From NCBI GenBank assembly GCA_963677215.1, contig OY781919.1, forward strand, positions 1,612,001 to 1,676,000: 64,000 nt of DNA, written 5' to 3'. Positions 18,460 through 28,720 of the stretch are shown here, one piece after another. The first letter of the stretch is position 1. Each line of letters begins with the position of its first letter. The position numbers and the translations under genes were made by a program. The notes beneath the pieces are model-generated. The model saw only the letters and a list, made by a program, of their open reading frames with translations, had not been told where the DNA came from and did not search any database. The stretch is from G963676795 sp963677215. GTDB lineage: Bacteria; Desulfobacterota; Desulfuromonadia; Desulfuromonadales; Geopsychrobacteraceae.

Positions 18460-20159
18460 TATGGCATTTCGACAATCACGATATTTGAGCGTCCGTGCTG
18501 CAGAATATTGTTACTCTTGTAGCGGATTGCCATAACGATTTCATCCTCACCGTCATTGTCCGCATCGGCAACTGAGAAGTCCGCCAGGTAGCCACTCTGG
18601 TAAGTCGTTTTCCAGAGTTCCTGCATCTGATTGCCGTCCCATTTCAGGGCGACCAGATTGTTGCCCTCAAAATTACGGTATCGTTCCAGGGCGCGGGTTC
18701 CTTCGTTCTGCAGGGCCAGTATCTGTCCACTGCCAAGCGAAAGAATCCGTTTGCCGATGTAGGTTGGCGGAATGCTGTCATTGTTTTTATCGGGGGCGAT
18801 GTAGAAGAATTCTTCCGTTCCGCCAATCTTTTCAGTCGAATGCCAAAGTTCTTCACCTTCAGCGCTAGTGACGTAAAGGTGGTCATCGCTTGAAGAGAAG
18901 GTCAGCAGGGAACCATGTTCAGCCTCCAGTTTGTTGTAGCTGAACATGTTCGCTTTAAATGGCAGGGAGAATTCTTCCCCCTTGAGGAGCTTGTTGCCGT
19001 TGCGGGTGACTTTGAATGGCGCACCGGCAAAGAATTGATCCTTGTTGCCTGGCTCCTGGCCAACCAGGTATTTGCCTTCACGCTCATTGTTGACAACACG
19101 AAGATACCAGTCGATCCCCTTGATGCTTCTGGTATAGCGTCCATTGCGGTACTCGACACATTGAGAATAGAGCGAATTGTCCTTGGCCGCAGTCAGATAT
19201 ATCTCTTCTCGGCCGTCGTTGTTCAGGTCGATACTGTCGATACTTAAGAGCTTGGTTTTGCCAGGAAATTCGATACTGTCGAGCAGGACGAAATCTCCGG
19301 ACGTGATACGGTAGATAGCGATGTTGTTTCGATAGGCCACCGCAATCTCCTGTTTGCCGTCGCCATCAAAATCTGCCGTAATCATCCCGATCGGGTTTTC
19401 TTTGAGATTCGGGCTCAGCCACAAATCGCCACGGGATATCTGCTGTGAGCGGATGATTCCAGGATTTTCAAGACGGTTATCCTTACCGATGCTCGCATTG
19501 CCGAGGACCCCTTCCAGGGCCTTCTGGAGAATTCTGGGTTCGTTTTTTGTCGGCGTAGCTGTCGCCACCGGAGCGGTCACTGTTTCCGTTACGATATCTG
19601 ACGCGTTGTCCGTGTAGGTGCGGACCGAGGTTCCGTCAGCTGTGGTCACCAGCACGCGATCGTCCATGATTTCAAAGGTCAGAAGCGCGGAATCAACTGC
19701 TGAGCCTGTAATCCAGTTAAGTTGAGGCAGGGACTGCCGAAGCTGTTCTGCAAGGGCCGGATCGGTGCTCATGATTATTGCCGGGACCTGTTCAAAGCGT
19801 TTGACGCTGTCCCCCTTTTTTAGGGGGGTGTCACTGCTGAGCAGTTTGACGTAGGAGTAGCCGGTCTGCAGGCGGGTCACCTGGAGGAAGCCGTGAATCT
19901 CATCCAGGCTGCCCAGCACTTCCTTGCTGACCGGGTGAATGATCTTCTCACCTGGACTGACGAAGGTCAGAATGTCACCTTCGCTAAGGCCTGAGGTCGC
20001 ATCGAGATCAATCAGGTATTCATTGCCAACCGGCATGATGACCAGGCCGGAAAGCGACGAAAAATCCTTCTTGAGCTGTCCGGCGATGTCGGCGCTGGCA
20101 TGGGTGAAAAAAGACAGGGACAGAATCAGGGTAATCAGAACGCAGCGAAAAAAATTCAT
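18459..20159 (-). CDS. Exported protein with FG-GAP/VCBS-type repeats
   Basis: A 566-residue protein with a signal peptide (hydrophobic core LITLILSLSFF, cleavage near HASA). The N-terminal ~200 residues show beta-rich sequence with GDILTFVSPG, similar in style to flagellar FlgT-like domains. The C-terminal part carries calcium-binding-like blades: ADFDGDGKQEIAVAY, DLNNDGREEIYLTA and ADADNDGEDEIVMAI, each like an FG-GAP repeat of a beta propeller. It is probably periplasmic or cell-surface. No neighbour points to a role; function unknown. Relation to FlgT is a guess. Confidence 0.7.
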   Translation of the reverse strand: MNFFRCVLITLILSLSFFTHASADIAGQLKKDFSSLSGLVIMPVGNEYLIDLDATSGLSEGDILTFVSPGEKIIHPVSKEVLGSLDEIHGFLQVTRLQTGYSYVKLLSSDTPLKKGDSVKRFEQVPAIIMSTDPALAEQLRQSLPQLNWITGSAVDSALLTFEIMDDRVLVTTADGTSVRTYTDNASDIVTETVTAPVATATPTKNEPRILQKALEGVLGNASIGKDNRLENPGIIRSQQISRGDLWLSPNLKENPIGMITADFDGDGKQEIAVAYRNNIAIYRITSGDFVLLDSIEFPGKTKLLSIDSIDLNNDGREEIYLTAAKDNSLYSQCVEYRNGRYTRSIKGIDWYLRVVNNEREGKYLVGQEPGNKDQFFAGAPFKVTRNGNKLLKGEEFSLPFKANMFSYNKLEAEHGSLLTFSSSDDHLYVTSAEGEELWHSTEKIGGTEEFFYIAPDKNNDSIPPTYIGKRILSLGSGQILALQNEGTRALERYRNFEGNNLVALKWDGNQMQELWKTTYQSGYLADFSVADADNDGEDEIVMAIRYKSNNILQHGRSNIVIVEMP

Positions 20160-20305
20160 GAGATATCCATGCTCTTCAATGGGAACGGAATTATCACTAA
20201 GGGTCGGTATCTTACCCTGTTTGACGTTTAAAAAAAAGTTGAAATGCGTTTCTGAATGGTTGACGTGGTGCGGTTGCTATTGAGGATCTTGCTTTGAATA
20301 TAAAA

Positions 20306-20333
20306 AAAGCCCGCTGCCGGAGCAACGGGCTTT
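20306..20333 (-). terminator. Terminator after the porin gene
   Basis: AAAGCCCG pairs with CGGGCTTT, partly extended inside by GTTGC/GCAGC, and on the minus strand is followed by a run of T. It lies 24 bp after the porin stop codon. Confidence 0.8.
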
Positions 20334-20356
20334 AATTGCATCAGGATTCTAACGAA

Positions 20357-21658
20357 TTAGAACTTGATTTCGAGCAGGCACTCAGCGCTGATCCACTGGT
20401 CTTCCAGGCCAAGGCCTTCACCAATGTCAGTTTGGTCCCAAGCAACGTACTGGCCCTGAAGGGCAACCTGGACGTTGTCAACCAGCATGTGGCTGATACC
20501 GGCATTAGCAACGATTGCGGAGTCAGCGATTGCGAACTCGTCGTCAGCAGGAACTGCGTATGCGATGGAGCCGGTAACGTCGGTTTTGGCTGCAACAGCA
20601 GCTTTGGCGAAGATCTGGCCAGCCATAACACCGGAACCGTTGGTTTGTGGTACAGGGATAGCAAACGGAGTTACCAGGTTAACGGCGTTGAAGATGTCGT
20701 ATACACGGCCACCGAAGAGCAGGTCTTCGTCCTGGAGAGGACCGCGGCTCAGGTAGTCACCGTCGCCGAAAGCTTGGCCGATAGCGGTGATTTGTTCTTC
20801 GTCATCATCGGTGTCAGCGCCGTAGTAGAGGCCGGCACCAACTTCAACAGTCTCGGAAATAGCCATGGTAGCTTCAGCAGCAACTTCGAGGCCCTTGGCG
20901 TCGATGGTGTCGCTGGTTTGACCGGTGAAGTAGGCAACGCCAGCCATCAGCTTGACAACGTCGAGGTCAAAGTGGCCCCAAGCGAAAGCGGAGGTAACTG
21001 CGTACTCGTCGTCACCGGACTGATGGCCGACGCTCAGTTCAACTGGACCCAGGTTGACAGCGGCCATCAGCAGGACGGTATCTTCGTCATTGCTGCTTAC
21101 GGAAGAGCTGGTGGCAGTAACATTGTCGCCGTCAGCAACAGCAACACCGCCGTTGTCAATAGCGTAAGTAGTAGTGGTGGTGGTGTTTTCGTTGTTGTCG
21201 CGCAGGAAGGCTGCAAAAGTGACAGGAACGTCTTTCAGGGCAACTTTCAGACCGGTGTTGTTAGCGGCGGTGCCGTGGAACAGCGGGCCACCGATGCCCC
21301 ACTGGAAGGTACCAATGCTGATGGTCATTGCGTCGAGAGCGATGTCGGCATAAGCGCGGTCGGTGTCAGCAGCGTTGCCTTGGTCCTGGAACAGGCGACC
21401 CATAGCATTGTCGCCCCAGTTGCCGTCGCTGAAGTCGGTACGCCAGTAAACGGTGACGCGATCGGTCGGCTTGAAGCTGGCTGCGATACGCAGGCGCTGG
21501 GTGACGAACATGTCGGTGTAGTCGCCATCGGTTGCATCCTGGTAGACGCCTTCGAAACGCAGTTCACCACCGAGGCTGAAGGTGCCGGCTGCAAATGCAG
21601 GTGCCGCGATTGCGACTGCCGCTACGAGAGCGACCAGGACTTTCATAAACTTGCTCAT
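20357..21658 (-). CDS. Outer-membrane porin-like beta-barrel protein
   Basis: A 433-residue protein with a clear signal peptide (MSKFMKVLVALV..., cleavage after APAFA). The mature part alternates polar and hydrophobic residues in short strands (GGELRFEGVYQ, VTVYWRTDFS), is acidic, and ends in an aromatic residue (...LLEIKF), the usual C-terminal signature for outer-membrane barrel assembly. The codons are strongly biased (GCT, GTT, AAC), suggesting high expression. Substrate unknown. A good RBS (GAGG before GTAACAAAGT) precedes the ATG. A well-bounded monocistronic unit with its own terminator. Confidence 0.8.
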   Translation of the reverse strand: MSKFMKVLVALVAAVAIAAPAFAAGTFSLGGELRFEGVYQDATDGDYTDMFVTQRLRIAASFKPTDRVTVYWRTDFSDGNWGDNAMGRLFQDQGNAADTDRAYADIALDAMTISIGTFQWGIGGPLFHGTAANNTGLKVALKDVPVTFAAFLRDNNENTTTTTTYAIDNGGVAVADGDNVTATSSSVSSNDEDTVLLMAAVNLGPVELSVGHQSGDDEYAVTSAFAWGHFDLDVVKLMAGVAYFTGQTSDTIDAKGLEVAAEATMAISETVEVGAGLYYGADTDDDEEQITAIGQAFGDGDYLSRGPLQDEDLLFGGRVYDIFNAVNLVTPFAIPVPQTNGSGVMAGQIFAKAAVAAKTDVTGSIAYAVPADDEFAIADSAIVANAGISHMLVDNVQVALQGQYVAWDQTDIGEGLGLEDQWISAECLLEIKF

Positions 21659-22262
21659 ACTTTGTTACCTCCTCTAGGTAAAAGAAAGTGCCGAACAATT
21701 CGGCGTTGAACAATTGGCTGTGCAGGCAGCCAAACAAAACAGGGTACAGTATACAAATTTAAACCGGCTTTTCCAGTGCAATAATGCAAGCACGGTCAAT
21801 TTTTATTCTGTTCTCATAAAATGCAAATAAACAACTGAAGGACCTCGTCAAAACATTAAGCAGATAGCGTGCCAATAGCGGGTTTGGTGGGATATCGATA
21901 GCTAAGACGTTAGAATGGTGAGCTTTCTTGCGTTGCTTGTAAGGCGGGCTATTCGCTGTGATCCCGCCTGTGTAGCCATGTTGCAACAGTTTTGCCCGGT
22001 TGTGTTGTTGATAAAACAACACGCTTTCGTGTGGCGAACTGTGGATTTTGTTCAACAGTAGGGCGGGGATTCCTTCCGCTTTCCGTCCTGGGTGTGGTTG
22101 CTCAGGGAAGGATCTCTGCGTAGTTCAAGAAAATCTAGATGTCAATATCAGCCTCACGCGCAGCCGCGAAGTTTTAAAACCCTCAAATAGAAAGACCAAC
22201 TGCTTGTTTAGGGTTTTAAGGGTTTTCTTCGCGGCTTCGCGTGAGATATTGAGTTCTAGGTT
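21659..22262. other. 604-bp intergenic region upstream of the porin gene
   Basis: Contains the minus-strand leader of the porin (A+T-rich, 21660-21850), then a stretch around 21880-22140 in which nothing was recognised, and copy 3 of the CGCGAAG repeat (22153-22245). A 98-codon open frame at 21759-22055 (minus) has no RBS or protein-like composition and is not called. No tRNA or riboswitch pattern was seen. Confidence 0.5.
22153..22245. repeat. CGCGAAG inverted-repeat element, copy 3
   Basis: Left arm 22153-22171 and right arm 22227-22245 (CTTCGCGGCTTCGCGTGAG) differ at one base. The right arm equals that of copy 1. Inside, TTAAAACCCT and AGGGTTTTAA form a second inverted repeat, so the whole element can fold into one long hairpin. 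It lies 18 bp after the mce stop codon. Confidence 0.8.
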
Positions 22263-22667
22263 TTAGTGCTGCGGTTGGCAGATCTCGGTCAGTACTCCAC
22301 CCGAAGCCTTGGGATGGATGAAAGCTATCGAATTATGATGCGCCCCTGTGCGGGGGACTTCATCAATCAGGCGGATGTTGTCTGCTTTGAGCTGAGCTAT
22401 TGCAGCCATGATGTCTTCGACCTCATAGGCGACATGATGGATTCCTTCGCCGTTTTTGGCCAGGAATCTGGCGATCGGCGAATCATCAGCGGTCGGTTCG
22501 AGCAGTTCGATACGGCTTTCGCCAATTTTCAGAAATGCCACCTTGACCTTCTGCTCCTCGACAACCTCTGTCCCCTCGAAGGCCATGCCCATCTGGTCGC
22601 GATAGTAGGGGATTGAGTTGTCAAGGTTGTGAACGGCGATTCCGATATGGCTGATTTTTTTGGTCAT
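22263..22667 (-). CDS. mce: Methylmalonyl-CoA epimerase
   Basis: A 134-residue vicinal-oxygen-chelate protein that interconverts the (2S) and (2R) forms of methylmalonyl-CoA. It starts KKISHIGIAVHNLD with the metal His at HIGIAV, and also has EGIHHVAYEVED and FIHPKASGGVLTEI, which supply further metal ligands. Length is normal for the family. AGGGAG precedes the ATG by 8 bp. It is followed upstream on the same strand by meaB and the mutase, so the three form a functional module. Confidence 0.93.
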   Translation of the reverse strand: MTKKISHIGIAVHNLDNSIPYYRDQMGMAFEGTEVVEEQKVKVAFLKIGESRIELLEPTADDSPIARFLAKNGEGIHHVAYEVEDIMAAIAQLKADNIRLIDEVPRTGAHHNSIAFIHPKASGGVLTEICQPQH

Positions 22668-22693
22668 GGTCTTACTCCCTGCTATTTAAGGAT

Positions 22694-23674
22694 TCAGTGA
22701 TAACGTTTAAAACTTTCAAGTAGTCTGCGTGCCGCGGCGCCTGGTGTGGTCGTGCCGTTGGCGATGCCGGCCTGAACCTGATCGAGGGTGGTGGCGACCT
22801 TCGGATCGTTGAGAAACAGATCCTTCAGGTTGTCCATGACCATCGACCACATCCAGTCATTTGTTTGCAGGCGGCGTTTACTGCTGAATTCATCATGTTC
22901 TTTCATGGTCACGATAAAGTTCATGATCATGGCCCAGATCTCATTGATCCCTTCTCCTGTCAGCGCACTGCAGAGCATGGTCGGAACCTGCCAGTGGCTG
23001 CTCTTTGGTTTCATGAGGTGCAGCGCACTTTTGTACTGGTTGCGTGCCAGTTCTGCTGCCGGTCGGTTTTCTCCTTCCGCCTTATTGATGATAATTGCGT
23101 CTGCAATCTCCATGACGCCTTTCTTGATTCCCTGGAGTTCATCGCCAGCGTTGGCCAGTTGCAGCAGGAGAAAGAAGTCAACCATTGACGCGACTGTCAC
23201 CTCAGATTGTCCGACACCGACGGTTTCGACAAAAATGACATTATAACCGGCGGCTTCACAGAGGAGTATAGTCTCTCTTGTCTTGCGGGCGACTCCGCCG
23301 AGCGTATCTCCCGATGGCGATGGGCGGATAAAGGCGTTTGTTTCTCTGGCAAGCATTTCCATGCGGGTTTTGTCGCCGAGGATCGAGCCGCCGGAAAGTT
23401 GTGATGTCGGATCGACAGCCAGTACTGCCAGCCGTTGGCCCTGCTTGAGAAGTTGTAAGCCCAGAGCTTCAATAAAGGTACTTTTTCCAACACCCGGAAC
23501 GCCGGAAATGCCGATTCGGATCGCGTTGCCGGAATCGGGCAGAAGCGTGTTGAGCAGTGCTTCGGCATTTTGGGCGTGATCGGGGTTTCGGCTTTCAATC
23601 AGGGTGATCGCTTTCGCCAGTGAGCGCACATTGCCGTTGCGCACCCCTTCTGCCATTTTCTCGATTTGAATCAA
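22694..23674 (-). CDS. meaB: Methylmalonyl-CoA mutase-associated GTPase MeaB
   Basis: A 326-residue G3E-type P-loop GTPase that gates cofactor loading and protects the mutase. Motifs: Walker A GVPGVGKST, switch ILGDKTRM, the family stretch FIRPSPSGDTLGGVARKT, FVETVGVGQSE (G3), and the NKAE nucleotide-base motif. The longest frame begins at TTG 23674, with GGAG about 8 bp upstream; ATG 23656 (MAEGVRNGN) is a serious alternative. It sits 26 bp before mce and 126 bp after the mutase. Confidence 0.93.
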   Translation of the reverse strand: MIQIEKMAEGVRNGNVRSLAKAITLIESRNPDHAQNAEALLNTLLPDSGNAIRIGISGVPGVGKSTFIEALGLQLLKQGQRLAVLAVDPTSQLSGGSILGDKTRMEMLARETNAFIRPSPSGDTLGGVARKTRETILLCEAAGYNVIFVETVGVGQSEVTVASMVDFFLLLQLANAGDELQGIKKGVMEIADAIIINKAEGENRPAAELARNQYKSALHLMKPKSSHWQVPTMLCSALTGEGINEIWAMIMNFIVTMKEHDEFSSKRRLQTNDWMWSMVMDNLKDLFLNDPKVATTLDQVQAGIANGTTTPGAAARRLLESFKRYH

Positions 23675-23731
23675 TGCCTGATCTCCAGCTGATTGTTGTT
23701 CTGGTCTGTGCTTTTTGTGCTTTGTCCGTAC

Positions 23732-23770
23732 CCTGCCCGGGATTTACCGATGTGACAAAGCCCGGGCAGG
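23732..23770 (-). promoter_or_regulatory. Strong GC stem-loop between the mutase gene and meaB
   Basis: CCTGCCCGGG and CCCGGGCAGG (10 bp, perfect) flank a 19-base loop. The loop holds CTTTGTC (minus strand), complementary to GACAAAG at 23720-23726 just outside the stem, so a second, interleaved pairing is possible. No T run follows, so this is not a plain terminator. It may set relative meaB/mce levels by attenuation or mRNA processing (inference). Confidence 0.45.
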
Positions 23771-23800
23771 ATTTGTGCGATTCTGCCAGTTGTTTAAGTG

Positions 23801-25942
<2,142 letters not shown>

Positions 25943-26174
25943 GATGTCTCGTCCTTTAGTCCTGGTCGCAATTGGTTTGAGGGTGTTAAGTGTCTGGTAC
26001 GAAAGGGATTTTATCTCAATTGTGAAAGCTGATAAATGCGTGTCAGTGTATGAATACTGCCGCTTGGTCAGTGTTTTTGGCCTGTTCATTCCAGGTGTTG
26101 ATTTTCAGGCAGTCCGCCGGCTTTTCAGGGAGTGGCTATCGGGATCTTGCCCGGTGGGTGGAGATAAAAAGCCC

Positions 26175-26202
26175 TTGACAATCGGCTCGGCACAAATATT
26201 AT
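26175..26202 (+). promoter_or_regulatory. Sigma-70-type promoter of groESL
   Basis: TTGACA (26175-26180) and TATTAT (26197-26202) separated by 16 bp, immediately before the CIRCE operator, so RNA polymerase and HrcA would compete. Confidence 0.85.
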
Positions 26203-26204
26203 TA

Positions 26205-26245
26205 CCAACTGTTAGCACTCAGTTGCATTGAGTGCTAACAGTTGG
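26205..26245 (+). promoter_or_regulatory. CIRCE operator (HrcA-binding site)
   Basis: Contains the exact consensus TTAGCACTC-N9-GAGTGCTAA (26212-26238). The dyad extends to 17-bp arms (CCAACTGTTAGCACTCA and complement) around a 7-base centre. It lies at the expected transcription start of groESL, so the operon should be repressed by HrcA and induced by heat or protein misfolding. No hrcA gene is in the window. Confidence 0.95.
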
Positions 26246-26356
26246 TATACTCCCTTTCGTTTTGGTGAAGACGACAGCCGCGGTGCGGCTTTCTATCAAA
26301 CAAGGACATTTAGGCCTCAAGTGCCGTATTAAACGTGAATCTGAAAGGAGAACGTC

Positions 26357-26647
26357 ATGAACATCAGACCATTGCAAGATCGTATCATTGTCGAGCGTAT
26401 CGAAGAGGAAACCAAGACCGCTGGTGGAATCATCATTCCTGATACCGTTTCTAAGGAGAAACCTCAGGAAGGCAAGGTCATTGCCGCTGGTAAGGGCAAG
26501 GTCACCCCAGAAGGCAAGGTTCTGCCCCTCGACATCAAGGAAGGCGACCGTGTTCTGTTCGGCAAGTACGCCGGTAGCGAGATCAAGGTAGACGGTAAAG
26601 AATATCTGATCATGCGCGAAGACGACGTCCTCGGCGTCATCGAGTAG
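26357..26647 (+). CDS. groES: Co-chaperonin GroES
   Basis: A 96-residue Cpn10. It opens MNIRPLQDRIIVERIEEE, has the mobile loop ETKTAGGIIIPDT that contacts GroEL, and ends with KEYLIMREDDVLGVIE. It caps the GroEL cavity during ATP-driven protein folding in the cytosol. AAAGGAG lies 7 bp upstream. It is the first gene of the CIRCE-controlled operon, but is followed by an unusually long 176-bp spacer holding a palindromic repeat before groEL. Confidence 0.98.
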   Translation: MNIRPLQDRIIVERIEEETKTAGGIIIPDTVSKEKPQEGKVIAAGKGKVTPEGKVLPLDIKEGDRVLFGKYAGSEIKVDGKEYLIMREDDVLGVIE

Positions 26648-26670
26648 GCAGGTTCCGCTTTTGCCCTCAT

Positions 26671-26746
26671 GCGGCGTTGCTGTGCTGCTCAAATGCTCAC
26701 GTAGCTTTCGCTACGCTGCGCGTTTCGCTGCTCGCGCCTTGCAGGG
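26671..26746. repeat. Palindromic intergenic repeat between groES and groEL
   Basis: An imperfect ~75-bp palindrome centred on GTAGCTTTCGCTAC (26701-26714), flanked by GCGGCGTTGC on the left and CGCGCCTTGCAGG on the right. A second element with the same flank pattern follows groEL at 28504-28582. Confidence 0.6.
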
Positions 26747-26823
26747 GAACAAAATCGAAACTGCTGGGAAAGTTTCTACTTTCAACTGAATATCAAAAAA
26801 ATAAGAACTAAGGAGTTTTTATC

Positions 26824-28470
26824 ATGGCTAAAGAAATCAAGTTTTCCCAAGATGCTCGCGCCAAGATCCTTGATGGCGTTAACACCCTGGCGGATGCTGT
26901 TAAGGTAACCCTCGGTCCTAAGGGCCGTAACGTTGTCATCGAAAAATCCTTCGGCGCTCCGCTGATCACCAAGGATGGCGTTTCCGTTGCCAAGGAGATC
27001 GAACTGGAAGACAAGTTCGAAAACATGGGCGCTCAGTTGGTCAAGGAAGTTGCTTCCAAGACTTCTGATGTTGCCGGTGACGGTACCACCACTGCAACCG
27101 TTCTGGCTCAAGCTATCTACCAGGAAGGCGTCAAGCTGGTGACCGCCGGTCACAACCCGATGGAAATCAAGCGCGGTATCGACAAGGCTGTTGTCGCTGC
27201 TGTTGAAGCTCTGCGCGAACTGTCCAAGCCGGTTCAGGACCACAAGGAAATCGCCCAGGTTGGCACCATCTCGGCCAACAGCGACGAGACCATCGGTAAC
27301 ATTCTCGCCGAAGCTATGGAAAAAGTCGGCAAGGAAGGCGTTATCACCGTTGAAGAAGCCAAGTCGATGGAAACCTCTCTGGAAACCGTTGAGGGGATGC
27401 AGTTTGATCGTGGCTACCTCTCTCCATACTTCGTCTCCGACGCAGAGCGTATGGAATGCGCCATGGACAACCCGCTGGTTTTGATCTACGACAAGAAAAT
27501 CAGCACCATGAAGGACCTGTTGCCGATTCTTGAGCCGGTCGCCAAGCAGGGCCGTCCGCTGATGATCATCTCCGAAGATGTTGATGGCGAAGCTCTGGCT
27601 ACTCTGGTTGTCAACAAGCTGCGCGGTACCATCAACGTCTGTGCCGTTAAGGCTCCAGGCTTTGGTGACCGCCGTAAAGCGATGCTCGAAGATATCGCTG
27701 TTCTGACCGGTGGCCAGGTTATCTCCGAAGAAGTCGGTTTCAAACTGGAGAACGCAACTGTTGACATGCTCGGTACCGCCAAGCGTATCGTTGTCGACAA
27801 GGAAAACACCACCATCATCGACGGTGCCGGTGCTGAAGCTGATATCGAAGGTCGCGTCAAGGTCATCCGCTCCCAGATCGAAGAGACCAGCAGCGATTAC
27901 GACCGTGAGAAGCTGCAGGAGCGTCTGGCCAAGCTGGTTGGCGGCGTCGCTGTCGTCAAGGTCGGTGCTGCAACCGAGACCGAGATGAAGGAAAAGAAAG
28001 CCCGCGTTGAAGATGCCCTGCATGCAACCCGCGCTGCTGTTGAAGAAGGTATCGTCCCTGGTGGCGGTGTTGCCCTGCTGCGCTGTATTCCAGCTATCGA
28101 AGCTCTGGCTCTTGAAGGCGAGCAGAAATTTGGCGTTCAGCTGGTTCTGCGTGCCCTGGAAGCTCCGCTGCGTCAGATCGCTGCCAACGCCGGTGTTGAA
28201 GGTGCCATCGTTGTTGACAAGATCAAGAACGAAAGCGGTGCCTTCGGTTTCAACGCTGCCAACGACGCGTTCTGTGACATGATCAAGGAAGGTATCATCG
28301 ATCCGACCAAGGTCACCAGAAGTGCAATCCAGAACGCAGCTTCCGTTGCCGGCCTGATGCTGACCACCGAAGCGATGATCGCTGACAAGCCATCTGAAGA
28401 TGCTGGTGCCGGAATGCCTGCTGGCATGGGCGGCATGGGTGGTATGGGCGGCATGGGCGGCATGATGTAA
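26824..28470 (+). CDS. groEL: Chaperonin GroEL
   Basis: A 548-residue Cpn60 that folds proteins in a double-ring complex with GroES. Typical segments: VTLGPKGRNVVIEKSFG, the ATP-binding DGTTTATVLA, ISEDVDGEALATLVVN, EEGIVPGGGVALLR and AGLMLTTEAMI. The C-terminus ends in the flexible GGM repeat (GGMGGMGGMGGMM), characteristic of the family. AAGGAG precedes the ATG. Codon use is highly biased, consistent with strong expression. Confidence 0.98.
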   Translation: MAKEIKFSQDARAKILDGVNTLADAVKVTLGPKGRNVVIEKSFGAPLITKDGVSVAKEIELEDKFENMGAQLVKEVASKTSDVAGDGTTTATVLAQAIYQEGVKLVTAGHNPMEIKRGIDKAVVAAVEALRELSKPVQDHKEIAQVGTISANSDETIGNILAEAMEKVGKEGVITVEEAKSMETSLETVEGMQFDRGYLSPYFVSDAERMECAMDNPLVLIYDKKISTMKDLLPILEPVAKQGRPLMIISEDVDGEALATLVVNKLRGTINVCAVKAPGFGDRRKAMLEDIAVLTGGQVISEEVGFKLENATVDMLGTAKRIVVDKENTTIIDGAGAEADIEGRVKVIRSQIEETSSDYDREKLQERLAKLVGGVAVVKVGAATETEMKEKKARVEDALHATRAAVEEGIVPGGGVALLRCIPAIEALALEGEQKFGVQLVLRALEAPLRQIAANAGVEGAIVVDKIKNESGAFGFNAANDAFCDMIKEGIIDPTKVTRSAIQNAASVAGLMLTTEAMIADKPSEDAGAGMPAGMGGMGGMGGMGGMM

Positions 28471-28503
28471 AATTTCTGCCCGGAAGCGGCCCTTTTCCGC
28501 CAT

Positions 28504-28582
28504 GGCTGCGTTGATCTGCGGGAGCGCTTGTGCGGCGTAAAGCACTACGCCTTAAGCGCGCTCCCTTGATCGCCTTGCCAGG
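28504..28582. repeat. Palindromic intergenic repeat after groEL
   Basis: An imperfect palindrome centred on GGCGTAAAGCACTACGCC, with GGAGCGCTT/AAGCGCGCTCC arms and outer flanks GGCTGCGTTGATC...GATCGCCTTGCC. Its flanks and size resemble those of the element in the groES-groEL spacer. Confidence 0.6.
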
Positions 28583-28632
28583 ACGAAAAATTGCTCGCTT
28601 CCGAATCAGAAATTTGCTGCACTGTAGCTACG

Positions 28633-28666
28633 AAAAAGCCCCGTCGGGAAACCGGCGGGGCTTTTT
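28633..28666 (+). terminator. Terminator of the groESL operon
   Basis: AAAAAGCCCCG(T)CGG pairs with CCG(G)CGGGGCTTTTT around a GAAA-type loop, ending in a T run. It lies ~160 bp after the groEL stop, downstream of the palindromic repeat. Confidence 0.88.
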
Positions 28667-28720
28667 ATTTGCGATCTGAAATCTGAGATTTGAAATCGCG
28701 CTGGCGCGGTCGCCAGTGCG

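Larger units (their letters stand above)
25943..26356. other. Divergent control region between mcm and groES
   Basis: 414 bp. The left ~230 bp is the minus-strand leader of the mutase gene, where no promoter was fixed. The right part has the sigma-70 promoter (26175-26202) and CIRCE operator (26205-26245) of groESL, followed by a ~110-bp leader with AAAGGAG before the groES ATG. Confidence 0.6.

Noticed and set aside
20336..21709. A 457-codon frame antisense to the porin
   Set aside because: Covers the porin gene and its terminator on the other strand; composition reflects porin codon bias.
21759..22055. A 98-codon minus-strand frame between mce and the porin
   Set aside because: No RBS, odd composition and no domain; probably non-coding spacer.
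26782..28545. A 587-codon open frame on the strand opposite groEL
   Set aside because: It mirrors groEL exactly, has no RBS or known domain, and is explained by the strongly biased codons of groEL.
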